Assembly: GCA_000231825.2 (NCBI GenBank)
Contig: JH720296.1
Coordinates: 186,001-250,000 of the forward strand
Length of the DNA: 64,000 nucleotides
Direction: 5' to 3'
Origin: Tetrahymena elliotti 4EA
Taxonomy: Eukaryota; Ciliophora; Oligohymenophorea; Hymenostomatida; Tetrahymenidae
Part shown: piece by piece, positions 55,404-64,000 of the stretch
Position numbering within the stretch: the first letter of the stretch is position 1
How the letters are laid out: each line of letters begins with the position of its first letter
The notes under the pieces: model-generated
The model's input: only the letters and a program-made list of their open reading frames with translations
The model's database searches: none
Told to the model about the DNA's origin: nothing
Program-made: the position numbers and the translations under genes

Positions 55404-58400
55404 ATGTAATTAATTAATCTAGTATTATTTGACATTAAACCAGCTTTGTATCTAAATTAGTTTAACCAAAAGCCAAATAGCTTTTTAGCAAGCAACAACA
55501 ATGATTTAAGAAGAGATATAGCCATGAATGAAGTAAAAAATTAATTATTTATTTTTACATAAAACATGAATCAGATGATGAAGAAATTTCATTTTTATTT
55601 TTAAAATAATATCAAGATATTTGATTTAAAGGGAAAGTAGAATCATTAAACATCCTTTTTTGGAAACAACTAGTCATAATTTACAGGAAGCACTGCAGAA
55701 AGAAGTTTCTTAAATTTAAATGTTAGAGATTCACTGACTACAGAAAATATTGTAGGAAGCATTTTTGATTCCCCTAATAGAAAATAAAATAAATTATAAA
55801 ATTTTTAAAATTTCAATTAGAAGTACTAAACTTAGCCTTAGCACACCAATATGTTTAATAATAATATTGCAAATCACAGCGGGTACTCTCAGCCATCTCA
55901 TTTAGCATTTAAGTAGCCAACTTAATAATCTTTTTTAAACTATGATAGCTTTAATAACAACAGCAACCCATCACCAAACAAATTAGCTATGATACAGTAA
56001 TCTCAGTAATACCAGCAAACATCTTTTTTTGATCAGTAAAATTAATCAAATTTGTTTAACGAAAATAAAATAAAAACTAAATTTATAGTGACTTTGATTG
56101 TGTAGATGATGGTGCTGATAACTTTTATTACAGTCCCTAATTTCATATGCACTCGAATGAATTAAGATCTAATATGACTTAACCTTCAAGCAAGCTATAA
56201 ATATCAAAATTTAAATAAGAAATAAATGGTTTATTGTAAGAAAAATTTCAAATTATCTGTATCGAAATTCTAAAATTAAAATAATTTCTTTTTGTTTTAT
56301 TTCATACATCTATCTGTTAAATCATAAAGACTATTTTTTTTTATTAATTTTAGATCTAACGATAACAGCAGATTACCCTCAAATAGAGATAATCAAGCAG
56401 AATACTTTTCAAGCAATTTATCAAACAAAAGAAATAATTTTAAATCAGTTGATGGTTTATATGATACGTAGATTTAGCATATTGGTACTTTTTCTCATGA
56501 TAATACTTCAAAAGCTACTACTGATAATAACTTTGGTGCAAAAAACGGGACAAAAAATTATTAAAAATTCTCAAATTTAATAGGAAGTGCTGGGTATTAA
56601 AAAACTTAACATGAAAATCATAGTTTTGTGCTAGATAATTAAGATGATAGTTTTATTTTTAGGTAAGATAAGAAGAAGAAAAACTCTAGGAGTTCTTCTA
56701 TCTTAGGTGATAATTTTTTGTCAAACTAAAACTAGCAATATGAATTAAATTCAAGTTATATCCAGCCAAGTAGTGCTTAGAATACTGTTAGAAACAGTTT
56801 GCTTACTTTAAATCCAAATACAAATCAATAGCTTAACTAGGGATTTAAATATAGAAATTAATATTAAAATAGCATGGATGGTAAAACAAAAGAACAAACT
56901 GATAACAATTCAAATGATGGGGGTTATAAAGTTAGCTAAGATTTTGCTAAAAAACTAAGGTTATAAAAATGTGAAAGCACAGGAGATTTTTAAGTAAATT
57001 AATTTTAATAAGCACAAACAAAATCTCCATTATCAACAAATGCCAAAGACTAGAGAGAATAATTTTAAAGCTAAAATAAAAATAAAATTTCAACCACTGA
57101 TTAAAAGTAAGTTGTGAGCAATAAAAATAATGACTAAAGATAAACTAATAAAAATAACTCAAATGCTTAAACTGAAGAAAGTATTATTTATATACACACT
57201 TAAGAAACTAAAAGCTCTTACAGTACTCATAATTTTGATTCTGTTGAATCTAGCGAAAAAAATTTGAATTCTTAAGAAAATCAGTAAGCTAAAATAGGCT
57301 AAAATACATAATTTACTAAATAATGGGAAGAATTAAACTCATTCAAAAAGAATGCTGCTATTGAAGAATAAAAGAGCAAAGAATTAACAGAAAAATTAAT
57401 CTAGAGCAACTCTGCTTCTAAAATAGATTTTAAATAAATAAAGTTATCACGTACTCCTTTATAAACAATAGACATAAAATAATAATTAGCAAATATAGAT
57501 CAAAAAGCAAAGTTAGAAGCATATGGAGAATCGATGCAGCCTCCAGAAATTACAAAAGTTGATTAATTTCTTCCATAACTTTTACAAAAAAATTATCTTG
57601 GGTAAAGTGTAAAAACTGCATCAAATTAAGATGACCAATAACAACAAGCTTCACAAGAAGAACTAAATAATCCTGATAATAAAGCTATTTAAAATAAGAC
57701 AGCAAAAGTTGAATAAACAAAATAAAATAATGGATAGTCTAGCTAAAGTAAAATGACTTAAAAACCAGAACAAAATACAACAGAAATTCCTATCAGAGAT
57801 AATAAATAAGAACCAACCTCTAATAAAGAAGAAAATTATTAAAATGTAAATGCTAACTAAAAGTAAATGAAAAAAAATGATTAGCCATAAACTAAAGAAA
57901 TAACAGAAGATAAAAATATGTAAAAAAGCATGAATAAATCTTTACAAAAAGAAGAAAAAATAACTAACACAAATTTAAAGGCTTCAGATAAAAATTAAAA
58001 CTTAGAAGAAAATAAACCTAAAGAGTAAAATAAAACTGAAACGAAGATCTAAGATTAAACATAGTCTCAATAAACTATGAAGTCAGTTCAAGCTGATTAA
58101 AGAAGAGTTTCTTCTGAAGGAATTCAAGAAGATAAAAGGTCTTTAAAAAATGTAGAAAAAACATAAACTACTGAGGAAAAAACCTAAAAAAAGGCAGAAA
58201 ATTAAAATTAAACAAATGGTAATAGTAAAGAATAGCATAATTAATAGTAAGAAACTAAAAAAACTAAAACTTTATCTTAGGCAGAAAATACAAGTTAGAC
58301 AAATGGCAATAAAAATAAAGATCAAAATAATTAAAAATAACAAGATAAAAAAATTTAAAATGAAACTGTATTGAAAGCAGAGAATCAAAACTAAGTAAAT

Positions 58401-59541
58401 GATGATGATAATAATAAACATTAAAATAATTAAAATTAAGAGACTTAAAAAATACAAAATTAAAGTAATGTTGAATAAAAAATGAAACATGAAGCTGAGG
58501 GTCAAACCAATAAACAATTTTCATTAAATTTAAAAAATGAAAATTAAATTAAGAAAGAAAATGGGGAAAATTAATCTGCTTAAAATTCTTCAAGGTAGCA
58601 TGTGGATATCTAAGGAATAGTTTAAAATATTAGATCTATTAAATAAGATTTATAGTAAAAAAGAAACAATAGGAATGCTTAGGATGAGAGTAATAGTAAA
58701 AGCAGTGCAATAATTGTGTAAACTGAACCTTCTTCTACTCCATCCTTTTCGTTAGCTTCTTAGTAATTATAAGATTTTGCTTAAGTTAGTTAAAGAGAAA
58801 CTAACTCTCATATAGAATCATTAAAAAATGAAATATTTTCAGATTTTGGGAAGAAAGGTAAAGAAATAGAGCAACCAGAATCTCCTACAGAGCAATAAGA
58901 TCTGAGTCCTCAAGAAAACTAAATACAATTAGAAAATGGTAACAATAACAGCTATAATTAAAATTCTTAAAAAAGCAAGAATAAATGTTAAATGGATGTT
59001 ATCGAAGAAGAAATAAGAACTAAAAACACAAGCTAAGAATAAATAAATACAAGAAATTCTATAATGTCGTTTGCTTAAGAATAATATCCATAGTAAGTAG
59101 AAGAAGATAATTAAATTGAAGTTAGTTTTAATGGTATTAATAATGATTTGTAGTATATAACTGACCAGAATGATAATGAATTTGATTAAAATAATCAATC
59201 TCCTGATACCAACGACCCTGAACTTGCTTCTGATGTAATATATAATGATGAAGAGTAAATAGAAAAATATAATGAAATTTTACAATAAGAACTATCTCTT
59301 GATCATATTATGTAATACTAATCTCTTCTAAATGAAGCTAGTAAGGCATCAGTCAAAAACCTTCCTCTGAAGTAATTAATTCTTTCAATATTAAAAAATT
59401 TAGTTTAAATTAATATTTGTTTATTTATTTAATAGCTATACTAAAGAAATGGTTAATTTAGCATATTGCATTTTGTAAACAGTGAGAAACTGTTCATAAA
59501 TTCCAAAGGATTCAGAAGAAGATTAAGAAGAATAATTTTGA
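55404..59541 (+). CDS. Large Q/N-rich low-complexity protein, 1273 aa
   Basis: Exons 55404-55532, 55632-56053, 56089-56235, 56354-59371 and 59436-59541 total 1274 codons. The protein is dominated by Gln (mostly TAA/TAG), Asn, Ser, Lys and Glu, like prion-like or condensate-forming proteins. The N-terminal part has FG/F-rich pieces (SFFGNNQSQFTGS, YSQPSHLAFKQP). The middle is charged and repetitive, including imperfect repeats around 58190-58440 built on AEN..QTNGN..K.QNNQ. The conserved-looking region is the C-terminus: an acidic segment followed by LSLDHIMQYQSLLNEASKA and NYTKEMVNLAYCILQTVRNC, probably a small helical domain. No membrane span or enzyme motif is present. The start and first intron are less certain than the rest. 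Function unknown. Confidence 0.78.
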
Positions 59542-59887
59542 TAAATAAAACGGATTGCTGAAAACAATAAGTAAAAAAAATGTAAAGAAATAACTCAAAA
59601 TAAACAAAAAAATAGTATAAAATAATATTAATATATCTTAAAGTCATTTAAAAAATAATAATCAAAAAAGTAATTCAATATATTTCCTTCTTGTACATAA
59701 TCTATTTTACATTAAAAAATTTAATCATTTTCATTTTTTATTTTTTGAAAATCTATTTCAAATTTTGATTAATTTCTTTGCAGAATAAAATTTTATATCA
59801 TATCATCCTAACAAATCTCTAATTAAATCCAAATAATAATAAAATTTATACAGTATGATCCTATTAAATGCCTTGTTTAATAGAAGC
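59542..59887. other. Spacer upstream of tRNA-Val
   Basis: A/T-rich DNA between the Q/N-rich gene and the tRNA. Nothing recognisable. Confidence 0.5.
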
Positions 59888-59960
59888 GATTCCTTAGTGT
59901 AGTGGTTATCACGTCAGTCTAACACACTGAAGGTCCCGAGTTCAAACCTCGGAGGAATCA
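59888..59960 (+). tRNA. tRNA-Val (anticodon AAC)
   Basis: A 73-nt cloverleaf. The 7-bp acceptor stem GATTCCT (59888-59894) pairs with AGGAATC (59953-59959), with discriminator A at 59960. The D arm (TAGTGTAGTGGTTATCAC) contains the internal A box. The anticodon stem TCAGT/ACTGA encloses loop CTAACAC, giving anticodon AAC. The T arm CCGAG-TTCAAAC-CTCGG contains the B box. No intron and no encoded CCA, as expected for a eukaryotic nuclear tRNA. The sequence closely matches the general eukaryotic tRNA-Val(AAC) pattern. Confidence 0.96.
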
Positions 59961-59967
59961 TTTTTTT
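59961..59967 (+). terminator. RNA polymerase III terminator (T7)
   Basis: Seven T residues start immediately after the tRNA discriminator base, the usual Pol III stop signal. Confidence 0.85.
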
Positions 59968-60408
59968 GATTTTTATGTTACAAAATTTTTACTGAAAAAT
60001 TGAAAGAATGAAAAGTGCAGTTTATTATCACTCATATATTTTTGAATGAAACTTAAAAAAAAGAAATTATAATAAATGTTTTGTTTTGGGGTCATAATGA
60101 GGAAAATATACTAGAAAATTCTCAAGATCATACTTGCTGATCAAAAATACTATTAGATTTGAGATTTTTGTAGATGAAAAAAAGAAATTTTTTTCTATTT
60201 CTCAAAAAAAAACTAATTGATGACAACTGAAGTAATCTTAATCTAAATTGTCACTGGAATGATGCCTAATCAATATTTTGTTGTTTATCATGAGTGTTTT
60301 TTTTTTCAGTTTCTATGTAAGCGATTGCTATTTAATTAATATACAAATTTTCAAAAAAAATTAAACTAAAGATCTGTGTAGAAATAGAAAATTATATAAA
60401 GACTAGTA
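59968..60408. other. Spacer before the RING gene
   Basis: A/T-rich leader region of the RING gene. An ATG at 60220 is in frame with the proposed start at 60409 with no TGA between them, so up to 63 extra residues (starting MTTEVILIQIVTGMM) are possible. Confidence 0.45.
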
Positions 60409-61830
60409 ATGAGCATAACAGATAAATATTTTTAAATTGAAGAAGAAGTAATAGCTCAGAGAAATCTATTCATAGATGAATAGACTAACTAAGAATTGAA
60501 TTAAATATTAAAAGAAAATGAGGATATAGGAGATCAAATAGAAAATAAATAAAGTAGAATGAATGAAATAAATATTTCATCATCCGAGTAAGAGAATAGT
60601 GAAAGTTAAGGTAAAGAAGAAGGTCTGATTTAAGTAAAAGAGGCTGATGAAATTTAGAATAAGAAATAGATTGAAGCTAAAAATAGAGCATTTACCTTTT
60701 TCTACAAGTAAGCTATCAATGACCTAGCTTATGGCATTATTTTTCATGCAGTTAAATTTTTTATTTGTTTTGTAGTACTTTATTTTAGATCGAATTCATG
60801 CGATTCTAATGAGTTAGTGAAGTGGTTAGAATGGATATAATTTATAGAATAAATGACTATTTTATATATCTTTACAATGATAATCTACTTCTAGCAAAAA
60901 AAAGAAATACTTAAAAGATTCTACTTTGATGAGTTAATTTAAAATCTAGATGATACTTAAATTCTAAATATCAATCTTAATTTTGAGGATCATATTGCTC
61001 GTGTTAAAGCTCATTTGATAAAATCCTTCAAGACATACAGGATTCTGCACTTCCTTTTCAATAAATTGAGTAATTTCCTGTAGCAACTTTTGCTAATTGC
61101 TGGGAACTGTATCTATTTAAAATTTGAGCAAACAGACTGTGATATAAGTAAATAATTTTTTTTGATCATCTGAATAATCCATACATATTTTGATATTAAA
61201 TTTCTAAAATAGTGAAAAGAAAAACTTTCCTTAAATATAAAAATTAATTTACTATTTTATAATATCATTTAACACACATTTTAACCACAAAAAAAAATTA
61301 TTAAAAGATATTCAATGGGGAGTATTCCTAATGCTAATAATAGGGTACGTTTTCTAATCTGCCTTTTTGGCATGCTTTATAATGACAATAGCCTCAATGA
61401 TAGTATGGATACCCTCAATAACATGCTATTTGATCTACACTACTTATAAGTACTTTGTGAACAAGCAAAAAGTCAAAGTAATATTTAATTTACTGAAATA
61501 AATCTGAGCTTTTAATTAAATAAAAATTAACCTATTTTATTTTAAAATTTCAAAGAGAGCATCAAAAAATGTGTAGAAACATATCATCAAAAATCTATGT
61601 AATATGGAAAATGCTGAATGTATGATTTGCTTAGAGAACTTTTAAAAAAAATAGGAAATTTATATTTTACCTTGCAATAAGAAGTAACTTATTTTTATTA
61701 TACTTGATAATTTTATTTATGCCTTAATTAATTGTTTATCTAAATAAATAGGCATATTTTCCATTCAAAATGCATCAATCAATGGTTTGGCTAAAATTTA
61801 AATTGCCCAATATGTAGAAAGAATATATGA
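60409..61830 (+). CDS. Membrane-anchored RING-H2 E3 ubiquitin ligase, 371 aa
   Basis: Exons 60409-61147, 61308-61477, 61556-61683 and 61752-61830 total 372 codons. An acidic, Gln/Glu-rich cytosolic N-terminus (about 1-105) precedes hydrophobic segments near 110-130 (IIFHAVKFFICFVVLYF), 148-164 (MTILYIFTMIIYF), and two in exon 2 (WGVFLMLIIGYVF; FLACFIMTIASMIVW). The C-terminus is a RING-H2: CMICLENF, then LPCNKKHIFHSKC, then LNCPICRKN, giving all eight zinc ligands (C3H2C3). The intron at 61684-61751 splits the RING between the third Cys and the first His. Such proteins transfer ubiquitin from an E2 to membrane proteins; the target is unknown. The start could be further upstream (see the spacer entry). 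Confidence 0.9.
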
Positions 61831-62705
61831 TCAAACCAAAGAATACCTACCAACTAAAACAATAGTTTATTTAAATAATTAAACCAACAAAAAAAAACAA
61901 AAATAACAAAAGAAAAAATTACTTTATTTTACAAAATTACTACTATTTCAATTCAAATTTATAATTACATTTTATTGTATTTTTTTACTTCTAGATATTA
62001 ATTAATTCTTCCATGAATTCTTGAAAGAAATACAAAAATGTTTTTAAAATTTCAATACTTTGTGTTCTTATTAGATAAATATTAATTTTTAGTAGATTAT
62101 TGAAAGGAATATGTTTGAATATGGGCACTAAAAATTATTCTAAAAAATTAATATACTGTTTGGGTTTATAAACTTATTTATGTGGATTATTTATTCAGAA
62201 TTGAATTTAATAGATAAAAAATCCAAATCTATCAATAAAATCTATTCTATACTTTACTAAGGAATACCCTAAATTAAAAGTTTTTTGAAAAATTGGATTT
62301 GGATTTTTAAAATTATCATCAGATTATTATCTAAATCTAGGTTTGATTTTATATCCATATTAAATACAGATTCATCGATAAACATAAAAATATTATCCAT
62401 AGCATTTTACTCTAATTGAATAAGAAGAAGAAAAATTGGTAAAAACAATAGAGAAATAAATCTCAAAATGTTGTGAAAATTTAGGAAAAATATTGAAGTT
62501 TAATATTTAATCATTGATCAAGCAAATTTAAATAATAAGTTTTTTTGATGTAGGCTTACTATAATGAATGTACTAATTTTATTTGAAAAGAAAGTATTTG
62601 AGATAAATATATTAAGTTTCGTTTAAATTAAATAGAAAAATTAAATATTTTTATAAATAAAATTATATTATTGTTCAACTAATATTATTGAGAGAGGGTT
62701 GTTAA
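61831..62705. other. AT-rich spacer
   Basis: About 870 nt downstream of the RING gene; nothing recognisable. Confidence 0.5.
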
Positions 62706-62981
62706 ATGAATGATAAGCAACAAGTTTTAAAAAGTGTAAATGAAAAAATCTATTTTTTAAATGTAAGTAAATACATTTTATAGTATTTATTTTATATATT
62801 ATCTTCAAAGGTGAATTTTAAAACTAGAAAATGGTATAAAAATGAAAAATAATTATACCCTTTTTATGTCTACTTAGCTATATGGCTAATTTATCAGATT
62901 TATCTTTTTATGGCTACAAAACAAATATTTTTATAATGTATTTTCTTTAAACTGGTTGACTTTCAATAATATAATAATTGA
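62706..62981 (+). CDS. Possible small single-span membrane protein, 75 aa
   Basis: Two exons, 62706-62762 and 62811-62981, joined by a 48-nt intron with GTAAGT donor and CAAAG acceptor, both in phase 0. The product begins MNDKQQVLKSVNEKIYF, has a basic segment (NFKTRKWYKNEKQ) and then a hydrophobic span (LYPFYVYLAIWLIYQIYLF). Trp, Tyr and Arg content is higher than in random A/T-rich frames. No family recognised; its length leaves real doubt. Confidence 0.4.
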
Positions 62982-63509
62982 ATACCTTACAATTCATCTC
63001 AGATTAAATGTTTAGTTCCTTTTTTTAATAAAAATAAGAGTGAATATAATTTAAGCTATTTTAGAAAGTAAATCAAGTTAATTTTATAAAAAATCTGTAA
63101 ATTTAATTTCTTTAATCTGCTGATATCAACTAATTAAAAATCCTTCTGTTCATGTATTTAAATACCTTACATATTTTTAAGATTTCTTTCAAAATATATT
63201 TAAATATTACTATATTTAGGCGATTCCAAGTAAAAAAATTTGATTTAAAAGCGCATTCTTAAAAAATACCTGCAATAAAAGATTGTTTGTTAGAAAACGA
63301 TAGAAATAATAAATAACTACAATATTTAAAGATAAGATCTTCCAAATGCATTATTACACAAATTTGTTTAAATTTTTAAATAAAAAATTGCTACCAAAAG
63401 ATAAAAAGAAGTTTTATTAATAATTATAAAACCAGATTTAATCTGCTCTAAAATTATTAACTAGCTATTATTTCAATCAATTTTATATTTTTAAATTAGA
63501 TTTGGTAAA

Positions 63510-63520
63510 TTTGCGCCAAA
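63510..63520. promoter_or_regulatory. E2F-like site TTTGCGCCAAA
   Basis: Matches the symmetric E2F/DP consensus (TTTSGCGCSAAA type, shortened by one base at the centre flank) inside A/T-rich DNA. E2F/DP proteins exist in ciliates and drive cell-cycle genes; occupancy here is inferred only. Confidence 0.4.
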
Positions 63521-63557
63521 TATTTTAGCTAATTTAAACCAAACGAAGGATTAAAGA

Positions 63558-63569
63558 TTTTGGCGAAAA
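63558..63569. promoter_or_regulatory. E2F-like site TTTTGGCGAAAA
   Basis: A second E2F-like match 38 bp after the first. CG-containing words are rare in this DNA, so a close pair is unlikely to be coincidence, though function is not shown. Confidence 0.4.
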
Positions 63570-64000
63570 AAGCAAAAATCCAGAAAGAATAAAATAGAAT
63601 TTCTTATAGAAAGAGAGATAAGATTTAAAAATCAAAATATGAATTCTTTCAAAAATAAGATTTATAAAACAAAGAAGTAGGTAAAAATCTGAAAAAATTA
63701 TGAGAGAGAGTAGTAAATGAAATAGAATACAAATATATATTTATATAGGTTTTTATATAAAGATTTATAAATAAATAGGGGATTTGCAAAAAAAAGTAAA
63801 TATATTTTTTATATGTATTATAGAGTATTTGTTATATAGTTAGTGAGAAATTAATTAAAAGTGTGTTTGAGTTATGCATGATGTAAGTGTGTAGGTGTAC
63901 TCTGTTATACCTGTGTATGTCCTTTCTGAGATTGGTAGTATCAATAATAAACAAATTATTTGATTTTAACCAACTCATGGTAAATTATTCATCTCTTTAA

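Larger units (their letters stand above)
62982..64000. other. Right-end AT-rich region
   Basis: No called gene. It holds two E2F-like sites (listed separately), after which a frame with basic protein-like content (FWRKKQKSRKNK, 63545-63690) has no clear start. It may be the promoter or 5' part of a gene lying beyond the window. Confidence 0.4.

Overview
The window is nuclear DNA of a ciliate, most likely Tetrahymena or a close relative, probably macronuclear. TAA and TAG sit inside every long conserved reading frame at glutamine positions and only TGA ends genes (code 6). The DNA is very AT-rich, genes are separated by very AT-rich spacers, and many are cut by short GT-AG introns (about 35-410 nt). 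I saw no C4A2/G4T2 telomere repeats, no 15-bp chromosome breakage sequence and no bacterial-style operons. All coordinates were read by eye with code 6. For nearly every gene the exon lengths sum to whole codons.

Layout. 206-8456 (minus): two unrecognised proteins and a large coiled-coil-like protein whose frame is broken once near 7120. 9143-10195 (plus): an intronless NAD(P)H-dependent MDR-family oxidoreductase with unusual codon use. 11633-22942 (minus): three tandem paralogous six-transmembrane channels with a cyclic-nucleotide-binding-like domain, an atypical T/A-T-G-S-N pore loop, and a CX2CX4HX4C zinc knuckle just after the nucleotide domain. 24030-38781 (minus): four tandem paralogues with a von Willebrand A-like domain whose metal site is degenerate. 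40055-42144 (plus): a CAMK-like kinase. 43077-43343 (minus): a possible small secreted protein. 43935-46268 (minus): a trimethylguanosine-synthase-like methyltransferase lacking the usual SPPW motif. 47764-51227 (plus): an NDR/LATS-type AGC kinase. 52497-53475 (minus): a small protein with twin CX3C motifs. 55404-59541 (plus): a 1273-residue Q/N-rich protein. 59888-59960 (plus): tRNA-Val(AAC). 60409-61830 (plus): a membrane RING-H2 protein. 62706-62981 (plus): a possible small membrane protein. Two E2F-like sites lie near the right end.

The genes do not form one pathway. The two tandem arrays cover about 25 kb and are the most unusual part. The channel/zinc-knuckle fusion, conserved in three diverged paralogues with matching intron positions, is the best candidate for an undescribed system: a possible link between cyclic-nucleotide sensing, ion flux and zinc or nucleic-acid/protein binding. 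That role is inference; the domain order is seen directly.
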